A stretch of 64,000 bases of DNA from Symsagittifera roscoffensis (taxonomy: Eukaryota > Xenacoelomorpha > Acoela > Convolutidae), in NCBI RefSeq assembly GCF_963678635.1, contig NC_087069.1, forward strand, positions 25,656,303 to 25,720,302, read 5' to 3'. The notes below the pieces were generated by a model. It was not told where the DNA came from and ran no database searches. It saw nothing but the letters and a program-made list of their open reading frames with translations. Both the position numbers and the translations under genes were made by a program. Positions 48,201 through 58,842 of this stretch are shown in pieces (position 1 is the stretch's first letter; every line of letters begins with the position of its first letter).

Positions 48201-50833
48201 TTGATGTCTGCCACTGCATCCCAGAATTGCGGACAATCTGATTTAAAATGACCTTCCAAGTTACAAAAGAAACACCTCGGGCCGAATTTCGCAATAACTC
48301 CTCTCATGAAATCCTCATGATCCAAATCTGACGCATCTTCGTCCTCGAGGCTAAAGCCTATTGCTTTCATGCCTTGTTTGTAAGCTGGGCATGCTGACAC
48401 ATGATGGTCTGTTGAACTGCAATTAGCACAAGAACGTCTCTTGTCCATATCATCCCTCGGTTTGTACCAATTGTTCCCTTGGTTTGCTGGTCCGTTGTTA
48501 AAATTGCCATAATTGTTCTTGTAATATCCAGATCTCGAAGGAGGTTTCAACAAAAGATACTCTTTTGATTTGAGCCTCAACTCCTCCGGTGTTGGCGCAT
48601 TAGTTGATAGTGGTGTGTAATGCGTTGCTAGCATCGTACGAAGTTCATCATTTTTCACACCATCGATGAATTTTGAGGCTACGGCCAGGTTCATCCTTCG
48701 GTTTGACTCATCCGGTTGGCTGCGTCTTCTCAGCATTTCCAAATCATCGAGAAACTTGTCTATTGTTTCATCTTCTCGTTGCCTCCGTTTCTCGAAGCGC
48801 ATCATCGCCGGGTGCCCCTGCACCCCTGATCCGAAACGGTTTAACAAGATTTCGAAGATTTTCTCAGCAGTGTCACGTTGATACTGTTTCTTAGCCATGA
48901 CACAGTTCAGGGCTGTCCCTTCTAAGTTGCTGGTGAGCGCGCTGCATTCCTGTCTCTCCGACAAGTCCTCTTCCTCGAAATGCAGCTTCATTACCTCTAT
49001 CCAGGTATCAATACAGCCATCAGATTCGTCCTCGTAGCATCTTGGCTTCTTAAAGACTCTTCTGGACTTCTCACTGCGTTCATTGGTTCTAGATAACCTC
49101 GTCAGGAATGTCTCCAAAGACCTGTTCAGGGGTTCAAATGCTGTGGCCATTGCCGTAGCATCCCTTGAGTGTCCCGCTTGAGTATCCTCACACCTTGTCG
49201 AAGGCTCTGTGTGCGGTGCATCCCTGCAATCCGAATCACCATGAGCGTTTCCTGCTTGACCTGCATGACTCCTCTTCGGGCTTGCATGCCCCCTGTTGCC
49301 GGAATCACTTCTCCCAGTCGCATGTGTGCCTTGCGTTGGTCGTTCGTCAGAGGTCTGTCTGTTCCCCGTTGAATTTGCTCTACTGTTCGGGCCCCATGCT
49401 GTATTACCCCTTGTGGCATAGCCTGATGAACTGCCCCTGCCTCTAGTGGATCCATATGTCTTCCTCCTTTGATGTTCATTGAAGTTCACCCTCGGTTCCC
49501 TGCCGGGACCTCCCGAGTTCGGCTCTCCTTCTTTTGGTCCACTCTTGCTGCTTAGTAGCCCGTCCAACCTATCCATGATAGCCTGAGTTCGCCTCTCCAT
49601 CATCGCGTCTATCTTTGTGTCAAGAGACCCAAAAGACTGCTCTTGCTGAATTCTTAACTTCTCCATGTCGGCTCTTAAGCGTAACTCCCTCTGTTCCGCC
49701 TCTCTTGTCATTCGCGACAAGTTCCTCGTCATATGTTCGTCCGTTCTTTCTTTCAAGCGTTTTTCGCTTCTGCCAACTTCTTGTCTGTTGCGGTTTATTT
49801 CTTCCCGCAGACTTTCTCTTTCAATGTGAACTGCTCTTTCCAGTTCACTCATCCTTATCGACATCTGTTCATTTTGTTCTCCTAAACTGCCCACTATGTT
49901 GTTTAAGGCTTCCTCTAGTGCTGCCCCGTTATCCATGAGTGGCGTCACTAGTGGTGGTGTAACTCTGTCGGTCCCAGGTAGCTTCGTGCTGGTCGAGATC
50001 CGGGCCTTGACTCTCTGTCTTGACGTCTTTTCATTATCTATTTCAGGATCCGCTAACGCGTTGCCTAGCCCTCTGGTTCTACTCTCTCCAGTTTGTGGCT
50101 CTGAACTTGTCCTAATCGCGAAGTCTTTTGACTGGCCTGGTGTGTTTGCCTCCTTGCTTATCGTTGTCACTACACCAAATTTGTCCATGGTTCCAGTCTC
50201 TCTTCCGACGTGTGCCTCACTCTCCTGGATCGAACTATTGAGGCTGACTTGAGATCCAAAGTCCCCTTGCTCTTTTTCATCTTCCTCATCCTCCTGGGAC
50301 TCACCATCGTTTCCTGCTCCTCCTCCCATGCTGAATGGAAAGAAGTTTCCTAAGGTGTTCTTCATTCTTTCTGAGAACGATGACGACGTTGTTTGCTTCC
50401 CAGTTCCGCTTGCCATCATAGTGTTGTCTGTCGGAGATCTTCTAGTTGCCGCTACTTCAGTTGAGATGTCGGACAGTTCCGACATCTCTTCCCGATCCAA
50501 TGTCCCGGTGGAAGTGGCAAAATCGTGGCCTTGTTCTACCGGAGTAGATTCACTCGCCAGCCTTCTGCCTCTCCCTTCCAGTCCATTTACTCCCTGGTTG
50601 TCGTTCATGGTATGGTCCGTATTGACCTCCACTTCTAACAGTTCTCTTCGCTCTTCTGAGGTCTTCTGACTTCTCGTTTCAACCATTCTGCCTGAAACCG
50701 TCTCCTCTTTATCGGACCGGGATCGCTTGATCCAATCCACAAAAGGATCGGTCATCGTTTTTCTTTGCTTTTCAGGTATGAATTTCCTAGAGCTATTACC
50801 TCGTTTTGGTATCCTTGACTTGTCTAAACTCAT
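45194..50833 (-). CDS. gag-pol: E2 Gag-protease-RT polyprotein fused to an unknown C-terminal tail
   Basis: A single frame of 1879 codons from ATG 50833 to a stop at 45194. It has a polar Gag N-terminus (1-300), a coiled coil (about 305-400) and a Gag core (about 590-760). Two CCHC zinc knuckles follow, at about 799-814 (CANCSSTDHHVSAC) and 851-866 (CFFCNLEGHFKSDC), the protease with LDTGA (D about 1161), and the reverse transcriptase at about 1430-1698 with YVDD at 1646-1649. RT homology ends after LGIMVDRHG (about 1699). The last 180 residues do not match RNase H or the E1 sequence and belong to the unknown downstream coding region. No RNase H or integrase follows, so a deletion has fused RT to an accessory gene. 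Confidence 0.93.
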   Translation of the reverse strand: MSLDKSRIPKRGNSSRKFIPEKQRKTMTDPFVDWIKRSRSDKEETVSGRMVETRSQKTSEERRELLEVEVNTDHTMNDNQGVNGLEGRGRRLASESTPVEQGHDFATSTGTLDREEMSELSDISTEVAATRRSPTDNTMMASGTGKQTTSSSFSERMKNTLGNFFPFSMGGGAGNDGESQEDEEDEKEQGDFGSQVSLNSSIQESEAHVGRETGTMDKFGVVTTISKEANTPGQSKDFAIRTSSEPQTGESRTRGLGNALADPEIDNEKTSRQRVKARISTSTKLPGTDRVTPPLVTPLMDNGAALEEALNNIVGSLGEQNEQMSIRMSELERAVHIERESLREEINRNRQEVGRSEKRLKERTDEHMTRNLSRMTREAEQRELRLRADMEKLRIQQEQSFGSLDTKIDAMMERRTQAIMDRLDGLLSSKSGPKEGEPNSGGPGREPRVNFNEHQRRKTYGSTRGRGSSSGYATRGNTAWGPNSRANSTGNRQTSDERPTQGTHATGRSDSGNRGHASPKRSHAGQAGNAHGDSDCRDAPHTEPSTRCEDTQAGHSRDATAMATAFEPLNRSLETFLTRLSRTNERSEKSRRVFKKPRCYEDESDGCIDTWIEVMKLHFEEEDLSERQECSALTSNLEGTALNCVMAKKQYQRDTAEKIFEILLNRFGSGVQGHPAMMRFEKRRQREDETIDKFLDDLEMLRRRSQPDESNRRMNLAVASKFIDGVKNDELRTMLATHYTPLSTNAPTPEELRLKSKEYLLLKPPSRSGYYKNNYGNFNNGPANQGNNWYKPRDDMDKRRSCANCSSTDHHVSACPAYKQGMKAIGFSLEDEDASDLDHEDFMRGVIAKFGPRCFFCNLEGHFKSDCPQFWDAVADIKHPRHEEALSGVKASKARLLSEAEARRKDKPQELVAKKMQAVTEEAREPEPATAADDFKIDYRAAARDAINRVQQELETKEIEQKVKLELENEKLQEQLNAFEATEVEEAKAPSSLSMKLNVISGQRFGMAPQGSKIQSIISVAGHQVIRNLSEPSEFTLMHLDTYADYLRQMEPRTESRAVRALLTTGGPRMKKLHGRYLEVYGPYQVMLNVDGISIYTRTYVTTDDDQIGQIYLGEEELKVRRIGHDAMMEQDAVHIGYEADVTAHLLDTNGTKIGVTGLLDTGAVVSVMPIKTWERMGFTREDLIPTNLRLAAANRGAIYVAGRTPITVLHMGGRDLWMSFLVVENLDDADQFILGRDFVRNFDVMIDLNNGLIRIRNPDRKYVKRPINRIKTDENKTPVFLDRKVKLQPGQAVVAIFRMRNLNSLSDSKQVCLVPNPNSQSSVILGRSFSVTRNGLCVSVLLNTLDTTVSIQRGKKLGYALPMRTDYEETENSKKYSVKDCPYHANKDKILKRINELKSIHKLFSMKSETDDGLSNCSNFPERPSSYELDSDKPVLPEIEHLKGKIGEGDFEKLRNLLNRNADVFSKHKADIGCCNFVEHEIELEEGAVPHREGARRMTPHKSEACRAEIEMLLEYDMIEPSKSPWACGVVMAKKKGGQLRFCCDFRYLNAVTIKDAYPIPRIDESLSKLGDAKFFTTLDLGSAFWQVPLRKKDREKTGFACELGLYQWKRMPFGLCNATATFQRLMAQALTGVTKKYGNLLMCYVDDVVIATPTLEDHIDRLDEVFGCMKRAGLKCKPSKCEILRDSIKYLGIMVDRHGSPGNSRNNDQRILMESPRRRRIEASARVPFLGTLPEEEWEVHHRDHESRTGCKLDRVAFMEEVWTVIQSYGTQSILKTGLNQPLMREVLDKLDECEGTLSDFLIDSATDESEANSPIKMTPQDNEGEVVYLSRTRRGTMRSKMVIDKINAMKMKLGSRSDAEENWKDESGFRNIDESW

Positions 50834-53771
50834 TCTTTATTTGTCACTTTCCTATGCCTACTCTTGACTCAATTGCTAGAGACCTTATAGTTTTATTAAC
50901 AATAATAATGACACAACACAATAAATTTCACCAGATTCTACTAAATAGTGACCACGAATCCCTGTATGTTGTCAGAGTACAGTTTGTATAAAATTTATTC
51001 ACACTAGCCGATTATCGGTCCAAAGATCTGGAAACTAGCACAATATGATGTTATCAGTCAATTTAAAAGATAGTGTACTCACTACCCAATCAAGCACAGT
51101 TTAGGTTGATTTAAAATCAAAAACAAAAAATATATATTGACACAATATGAATGTATATCTAAAAAAACGTATGTGTCTTGTACTCTTAGTCGGTCGCAGT
51201 ACAATAGTCGAACCTGTCTTTTAAAGAAAAAGCTTTCCCTGCTTGGTGCTGCACCAAACAGACAAAACTTTGAAGGCAGTTATTTTCTCAAGTGGGCGTC
51301 TATTGCACCCACCGAGTACTGTGTTACCTATCTGCCTTCGGACTGCCCGAGCTAGACCTACTAAAATCCTCAGGGCAGTCACTTTTCCCAAAAACGTATT
51401 ATGTTCGAATCCACACCAATGAGTCACGCTCTTTTTAATTTAGACTTAGTGTCGCGAATATCCGAGTTCGGACCTGTTTTGTGTTAGTCTGGTTCTTTTT
51501 GAAAGGCAAGTTACCAGTGCAGTCACTGATACCTAGCCTGTGTATTAATAACCTAATACCTCTCGCTTTTTAGTCTTTCTTTCGTTTACCTAAGTCCTTA
51601 ATAAAATAATACTCCTCCTGATTGGCACAAATAGGACCCTTCCGGACTGTCAGAATATAGACCCCTCCGGATTTGGACCCCTCCGAATTAGCAACTATAA
51701 GACCCCTCCGGATTCGGACCCCTCCGGTTTTGTGGAAAAGAGACCCCTCCGGATTCGGACCCCTCTGACTTTGAAAAATTTCGACCCCTCCGGATTGGGA
51801 GCCCTTAGCTCTGTCAAAGTAGCTTTTCGTAGTTTTCTTAATTTCAGCTTATACCCCTCCGGATACGTTCTGCGTTGCTTTTATGCTGTTTGAATTAACT
51901 GGGAAGGGTATAGGGTCCTTTCCTAGACCCCTCCGGATTGAAGTTAAGGTACTTATTTGACAATTCACACTAACGGTGAAGGGTCTTATCACTTGCCTAA
52001 TTTCGATTCTATTATGGTTGTCTTGTGCCTTCAGCCCTCCCTTTTTGTCTATAACTGTCCTAAGTTACTTAGTTCAATCGCTATCAACTTTTGGTAGGGG
52101 TATAAGGGTTTTTCAGAAAAATTTATAAAACGTGAAGGGTGTACCCCTCCGGATTTGTGTAATTTGCTAAAAACAATCTCAAAAAACTTTCTCGCTCGCT
52201 TTTTCGAGTAATTCTCTTTCCTACTAGTAAGTTCAGCTAATTTCTGATCTAATGGTACCAAGATTGACTCGATATGCTCTGTAGTTCCAAAGTTATTAAC
52301 CAAAACGTCTTTTTTCCAAACTCAAAAATTTTCTCTCTTATAGGTTCCGCCCAACTTTTTCCGCAAATCTGGTCCTTTCGACCTAAAAATTATTGATCTG
52401 AGCTCACAAGGCCTATACTCTTCTAGTTCAATGCAAAAGACCCGATCTAAAACGCTTTTGTAGAAAAAATTTGCGAAAAACAATGCTACCTGGACCCCTC
52501 CGGATTGATGAATCCACCAAATCAAACACGTTATGTTCGATTTCTCTGCGACCCGGAAGGCTTTCGGGTAGCGGGTTTTAAAACTCGTAGATTCACCAGT
52601 GGAGGTTGTCCGATCAACTATTTTTACTGTCCTAACTCAAAGATTTCAAAAAATTTTCTGATTTTATACTGTTTCTTACTATCAAAAAATGGGAAAATTT
52701 GGTTTTTTGTACCAAACTAGTTCCAACCACTTCCGAACTAAAGTTAACCGGTTCTACTTATTACAGTAGTGCAGTTACGATGTAACACACTAACTTAGCG
52801 CTTTTTTCCGTTTCAAAAAATATCGATATCTCAAAAATCGCGACTTGTGGGGGATCAAAATATCGCTATTTTGACCCTAAAAACCGGTGTGTTTTCGTTG
52901 TTTTTCACTGAAAAACGATATAAGACTATTAATATAGGCTATATAAATAATAATATTAGTAATACTATACCCCTCCGGGTCTGTTTATTATCCGAATTAA
53001 GGTGCTTAACTCGGATATTCGCAGTTCGGTGAAGGGTCACTACAGTGCAGCACTGTCGAGCCCCCCACAGATTACTATCTTACTTTTTGTACCAAAAGGG
53101 ATACAAAACTTGTTAACGATACCCAACAGTCGATTGTTGTTGTCGTTGAGCCCCTTCTTGTTGCTCCTTGTACTGCTTGCCGGATCGGTCTTCACCCAAG
53201 ACCCTTCCGAATTGAGCGCAAATCAGCTGACCCTTCCGGATTGAGCGCAATTTATCATTAACGTGCTTAAATGCTCAAATAACCCTACAGAACAAGCCTC
53301 ACAAACGGGCTACAAAATTGATCGTAACGATCCTGACTGATATAAATGCCTGTAACAACAATATATCTATCAACAACAAACGGGGGGTTTGAATCACATC
53401 TTGTCTGGGGGGATGATTTCTACTGATATTTTACTTTTTTACTGTTTTTGGTTTTTTCGGTTATTTTTTATGTTTTTTGTTTTTCTTGGGTACTATACTA
53501 CTTTTTGTTTGGTTTTGCTTATATCTTTAAGTGTTTTTGGTCACAAACCACTCAGGGGATGAGGGGTTCATGATTCCCCCCACCCTTCCTGGTTCGTGAA
53601 TTTTCGGTCTTAACTAGGTTAAAAAACTATTCACGGTAATCCGGAAGGCTTCCGCGTTCCGAACTACCCTTCCGCCCCGGCTGTTTAGGCCTATTAAGGG
53701 CGTTAATGTGAACATCCGCTCGGCGCGGAGTGCTCGTTAACGCTTCCGCCGGTCATGATGTTATGAAAGAA
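50834..53771 (-). other. E2 leader with CCGGA(G/A)GGGT motif array
   Basis: Counterpart of the E1 leader. On the plus strand the motif reads ACCCCTCCGGATT. About 18 copies are visible, densest at 51635-51800, with others near 51851, 51927, 52139, 52493, 52970, 53190, 53229 and 53639. Spacing is irregular. The small conserved frame lies at 51221-51427. Confidence 0.8.
51221..51427 (-). CDS. Conserved small ORF in E2 leader (hypothetical)
   Basis: 68 codons; from residue 11 (TFLGKVTAL) onward it matches the E1 leader frame at 38877-39062 almost residue for residue. The N-termini differ. No domain is known. Confidence 0.35.
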   Translation of the reverse strand: MTHWCGFEHNTFLGKVTALRILVGLARAVRRQIGNTVLGGCNRRPLEKITAFKVLSVWCSTKQGKLFL

Positions 53772-53789
53772 TAACACCCAGGAGCGCCA
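53772..53789 (-). other. Putative primer-binding site of E2
   Basis: On the minus strand TGGCGCTCCTGGGTG follows the 5' LTR end by 12 nt, identical in sequence and offset to E1. The shared unusual offset suggests it is real or that the true LTR end lies further in. Confidence 0.45.
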
Positions 53790-53801
53790 TAAAAACATAC
53801 A

Positions 53802-54722
53802 TGTAACATTCGCCCGGAAGATACATATCGACGGATAACAAAACTAAGTCTTAAGACGACTGGCTAGCGTCTAAACAGAGCTTTGCATGTTTTTCACCGT
53901 CTCTACCAAGCCAGTACTTTTCGGTGGTCTTTCTTACATCGGTTCGACAAAAACGTTACTGTTCTCCGGCTTCGACCAGAACGCTCAAATTAACTGAATT
54001 ACATGCAAAAATAGTGAGCTCATGGCTGGGTCTCAGTATCCCCAGACCACGAGGTCACTCCTAAAAACAAGGCTACTACTTATTATATTACTATTGTTTT
54101 TGTTCAGTAGATAAAAACCATCATCTCCATCGAAGATGGATCAACCCTTTCCCCCACTCCTAGCTTCTCATCCTTATCAAAATGAATCCAGTTGTTAATT
54201 AAATTCAATTCAGGACATGACAAGAAGCTAAAAGTTTATAAAAAAGGCTAAAAGTTCCAGTCCCGAAACCCTTCCGGATTCTTGAATCCAGTGAATCAAG
54301 CTCCTTAAGTTCAACTTCACACCAATCCGGAAGGCTGGTTCTCACCCTTCACCGTTGTTGGCAACGGCCCTGCAACTATTGTAGCAGCACAATAGTTGCC
54401 ACTTGGAACGTTCTCTGCTATTGTAGTTCGTTGTCGTTTTTCTTTAATCTCGATTCTCGTTCTGTTCGCAATCACAGATAAAGTTGTTCTGTTTTTCTTA
54501 GTTCTTTTTCTAAAATGGCCGTTTCTGACGTTTCTCAGAAATGTTACGTCATCTCTTCGAAAATTTAAAATTTTAAAATACGGGAATATCCTGACCTTCA
54601 CCGTTCTGCCAATCATCCGAATAACGTCGTTAATCCTTCGAAATCATCAACTCGGAAGGCTTACTGCTAAAAATTCGAAGTCTGCATAAATTGCATTTTG
54701 GCCATTCTGGTCGAATGTCACA
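53802..54722 (-). repeat. E2 5' LTR
   Basis: 921 bp. It differs from the 3' LTR at about four positions by eye (near 53835, 53968, 54240 and 54322). The conserved stem-loop is at 54372-54399. Confidence 0.95.
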
Positions 54723-57218
54723 ACACCACCACTAGTGACGCCACTCGTGGACAACGGGGCAGCACTAGAGGAAGCCTTAAACAACATAGTGGACAGTTTA
54801 GGAGAACAAAACGAGCAGATGTCAATAAGGATGAGTGAACTAGAAAGGGCAGTCCACATTGAAAGAGAGAGTCTGCGGGAAGAAATAAACCGCAATAGAC
54901 AAGAAGTTGGCAGGACCGAAAAACGCTTGAAAGAAAGAACGGACGAGCATATGGCGAAGAACTTGTCGCGAATGACCAGAGAGGCGGAACAGCGAGAGTT
55001 ACGCTTAAGAGACGACATGGAGAGGTTAAGAATTCAGCAAGAGCAGTCTCTTGGGACTCTTGACACAAAGATAGACGCCATGATGGAGCGGCGAACTCAG
55101 GCTATCATGGATAGGTTGGACGGGCTACTAAGCAGCAAGAGTGGACCAAAAGAAGGAGAACCGAACTCGGGAGGTCCCACCAGGGAACCGAGGGTGAACT
55201 TCAATGAACATCAAAAGAGGAAGACGTATGAATCCACTAGAGGCAGGGGCAGTTCATCAGGCTATGCCACAAGGGGTAATGGAGCATGGGGCCCGAACAG
55301 TAGAGCAAGTTCAACGGGGAACAGACAGACCTCTAACGAACGACCAACGCAAGGCACACATGCAACTGGGAGAAGTGATTCCGGCAACAGGGGGCATGCA
55401 AGCCCGAGGAGGAGTCATGTGGGCCAAGCGGGAAACACTCACGGTGATTCGGTTTGCAGGGATGCACCGCACACAGAGCCTTCGACGAGGTGTGAGGACA
55501 CTCAAGCGGGACACTCAAGGGATGCTACGGCAATGGCCACAGCATTTGAACCCCTAAACAGGTCTTTGGAGACATTCCTGACAAGGTTATCAAGAACCAA
55601 TGAACGCAGTGAGAAGTCCAGAAGAGTCTTTAAGAAACCAAGATGCTACAAAGACGAATCTGATGGCTGTATTGATACCTGGATAGAGGTAATGAAGCTG
55701 CATTTCGAGGAAGAGGACTTGTCGGAGAGACAGGAATGCAGCGCGCTCACCAGCAACTTAGAAGGGACAGCCCTGAACTGTGTCATGGCCAAGAAGCAAT
55801 ATCAACGTGACACTGCTGAGAAAATCTTCGAAATCTTGTTAAACCGTTTTGGATCAGGGGTGCAGGGGCACCAGGCGATGATGCGCTTCGAGAAACGGAG
55901 GCAACGAGAAGATGAAACGATAGACAAGTTTCTCGATAATTTGGAAATGCTGAGAAGACGCAGCCAACCGGATGAGTCAAACCGAAGGATGAACCTGGCC
56001 GTAGCCTCGAAATTTATTGATGGTGTGAAGAATGATGAACTTCGCACGATGCTAGCAACGCATTATGCACCACTATCAACCAATGCGCCAACACCGGAGG
56101 AGTTGAGGCTCAAATCAAAAGATTATCTTTTGTTGAAACCTCCTTCGAGATCTGGATATTACAAGAACAATTATGGCAATTTTAACAACGGACCAGCAAA
56201 CCAAGGGAACAATTGGTACAAACCGAGGGATGATATGGACAAGAGACGCTCTTGTGCTAATTGCAGTTCAACGGACCATCATGTGTCAGCATGCCCAGCT
56301 TACAAACAAGGCATGAAAGCAATAGGCTTTAGCCTCGAGGACGAAGATGCGTCAGAGTTGGACCATGAGGATTTCATGAGAGGAGTAATTGCAAAATTCG
56401 GCCCGAGGTGTTTCTTATGCAACTTGGAAGGTCATTTTAAATCAGATTGTCCGCAATTCTGGGATGCAGTGGCAGACATTAAGCATCCAAGACATGAAGA
56501 AGCTTTGTCAGGAGTGAAAGCCAGCAAGGCTCGACTTTTGAGTGAAGCAGAAGCACGCAGAAAGGATAAACCTCAAGAGCTGGCGGCAAAGAAAATGCAA
56601 GCGGTAATAGAGGAGACACGTGAGCCGGAACCAGCAACTGCGGCTCACGACTTCAAGATCGATTATAAGGCAGCCGCGAGGGATGCTCTAAATAGAGTGC
56701 AGCAGGAACTAGTGACGAAAGAGATCGAACAAAAAGTGAAACTTGAACTGGAGAATGAAAAACTTCAGGAGCAACTGAATACCTTCGAAGCAACGGAGTT
56801 CGAGGAAACTAAAGCACCAAGCAGTTTGAGCATGAAGCTTAATGTGATCTCCGGTCAGAGGTTCGGCATGGTGCCGCAAGGAAGCAAGATACAGTCGATA
56901 ATCTCAGTGGCTGGACATCAGGTGATCAGAAATCTGAGTGAACCATCCGAGTTCACTTTGATGCATTTGGACACATATGCAGATTATCTGAGGCAGGTGG
57001 AGCCACGCACCGAGTCGAGAGCTGTGCGAGCACTACTAACGACGGGTGGCCCTCGCATGAAGAAACTTCATGGACGCTACCTAGAGGTCTATGGGCCGTA
57101 TCAAGTAATGCTGAACGTGGATGGAATCAGTATTTACACCAGGACTTATGTAACAACAGATGATGACCAAATGGGGCATATCTATTTGGGAGAAGAGGAA
57201 CTCAAATCCGCAGGATAA
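54723..57218 (+). pseudogene. gag: E1 gag, C-terminal part, and start of protease region
   Basis: The frame resumes directly after E2, in register with the gag codons of the E2 element (ACA CCA CCA). It contains the coiled coil (about 54765-55070), the Gag core, and two CCHC knuckles near 56254-56295 (CANCSSTDHHVSAC) and 56410-56452 (CFLCNLEGHFKSDC). A one-base deletion near 57208 ('ctcaaatccg' against 'ctcaaagtccg' in E2) ends the frame. Confidence 0.9.
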
Positions 57219-57229
57219 GCCATGACGCC

Positions 57230-57979
57230 ATGATGGAACAAGACGCAGTACACATTGGGTATGAAGCAGATGTGACCGCACATCTGCTCGACACCAACGG
57301 AACAAAAATCGGAGTCACAGGGCTTCTGGACACAGGAGCGGTAGTGAGTGTGATGCCGATAAAAACTTGGGAAAGAATGGGCTTCACGCGGGAAGATCTA
57401 ATTCCAACGAATCTCCGACTGGCCGCCGCCAATCGAGGAGCTATCTACGTGGCCGGAAGAACACCAATAACGGTCCTCCACATGGGAGGACGGGATCTTT
57501 GAATGAGCTTCCTGGTGGTAGAGAATCTGGACGACGCCGACCAATTCATCTTGGGCAGAGATTTTGTCAGGAATTTTGACGTGATGATTGACTTGAACAA
57601 CGGTCTGATACGGATTAGAAACCCGGACCGGAAGTATGTTAAGAGACCAATTAATAGGATAATAACAGACGAAAACAAGGTACCAATTTTTTTGGATAGA
57701 AAAGTAAAATTACAACCAGGACAGGCTGTGGTAACAATTTTTAGAATGAGAAATTTGAATTCGTTAAGTGATAGTAAACAGGTTTGCTTAGTACCGAATC
57801 CAAATAGTCAGAGTTCGGTGATTTTAGGCCGGAGCTTCTCGGTAACGCGAAACGGACTGTGTGTCAGTAAGTTGTTGAACACACTGGACACCACGGTTTC
57901 AATCCAGCGTGGAAAGAAGCTTGGCTACGCTTTGCCTATGAGGACCGACTATGAGGAGACACAAAACTTGAAGAAATAA
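57230..57979 (+). pseudogene. pro: E1 aspartic protease
   Basis: Retropepsin-like domain with active site LLDTGA near 57329-57346 and the second conserved block 'FILGRDFVRNFDVMID' near 57545-57590. The frame has a TGA at 57500-57502 where E2 has TGG, and a TAA at 57977-57979 where E2 has TAT. Both are single-base changes. Confidence 0.88.
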
Positions 57980-57982
57980 AGT

Positions 57983-58842
57983 GTGAAAGACTGTCCTTAT
58001 CATGCCAATAAAGATAAAATTTTAAAGAGGATTAATGAATTAAAATCTATTCATAAATTGTTTTCAATGAAATCCGAAACGGACGACGGCTTATCAAGCT
58101 GCTCGAATTTTCCGGAACTCCCCTCGTCATATGAACTAGAATCTGACAAACCGGTTTTGCCAGAGATAGAACATTTAAAAGGGAAAATAGGTGAGGGAGA
58201 TTTCAAAAAATTACGGGACCTCCTAAATCGGAATGCAGATGTATTTTTAAAACATAAGGCGGATATCGGTTGCTGTAATTTCGTCGAACACGAAATCGAA
58301 CTAGAAGAAGGCGCCGTTCCCCATAGGGAAGGCGCAAGACGAATGACGCCTCACAAATCGGAAGCGTGCCGAACGGAAATAGAAATGCTGCTTGAATACG
58401 ACATGATAGAACCCTCGAAATTGCCATGGGCTTGCGGAGTAGTAATGGCGAAAAAGAAAGGGGGGCAGCTTAGATTTTCTTGCGACTTTCGTTACTTGAA
58501 CGCGGTAACGATAAAAGATGCGTACCCGATACCGCGAATAGACGAGAGCCTATCTAAGCTTGGTGATGCCAAGTTCTTCACCACATTGGACTTAGATTCT
58601 GCCTTCTGGCAGGTCCCTCTGCGAAAGAAGGACAGAGAGAAGACCGGATTCGCGTGCGAGTTGGGATTGTACCAGTGGAAGAGGATGCCCTTCGGCTTGT
58701 GCAATGCAACGGCCACTTTTCAAAGACTGATGGCTCAGGCTTTGACTGGAGTGACCAAGAAGTACGGGAACCTCGTGATGTGTTACGTGGATGACGTAGT
58801 CATAGCGACACCGACCCTGGAAGACCACATTGACCGCATGGT
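57983..58842 (+). pseudogene. pol: E1 reverse transcriptase, thumb deleted
   Basis: In frame with the protease. It contains 'FTTLDLDSAFWQVPL', 'MPFGLCNATATFQRLM' and the catalytic 'CYVDDVVIATPT' (58780-58815). After 'HIDR' about 109 nt present in E2 are missing, removing the end of the palm and start of the thumb and shifting the frame. Confidence 0.88.

Larger units (their letters stand above)
40326..54722 (-). mobile_element. Ty3/Gypsy-like LTR retrotransposon E2 (complete ends, nested in E1)
   Basis: 14,397 bp with 5' LTR at 53802-54722 and 3' LTR at 40326-41246. Both LTRs are 921 bp and differ at only about four positions by eye, so the insertion is recent. Order on the minus strand: LTR, putative primer site, ~2.9 kb leader, 1879-codon gag-protease-RT frame, then ~3.6 kb of broken coding sequence of unknown type, ~0.83 kb non-coding, LTR. 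RNase H and integrase are missing. The insertion site is a codon of the E1 gag gene; only an 'AC' appears duplicated at the flanks, so no normal 4-6 bp target duplication is seen. Confidence 0.93.
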
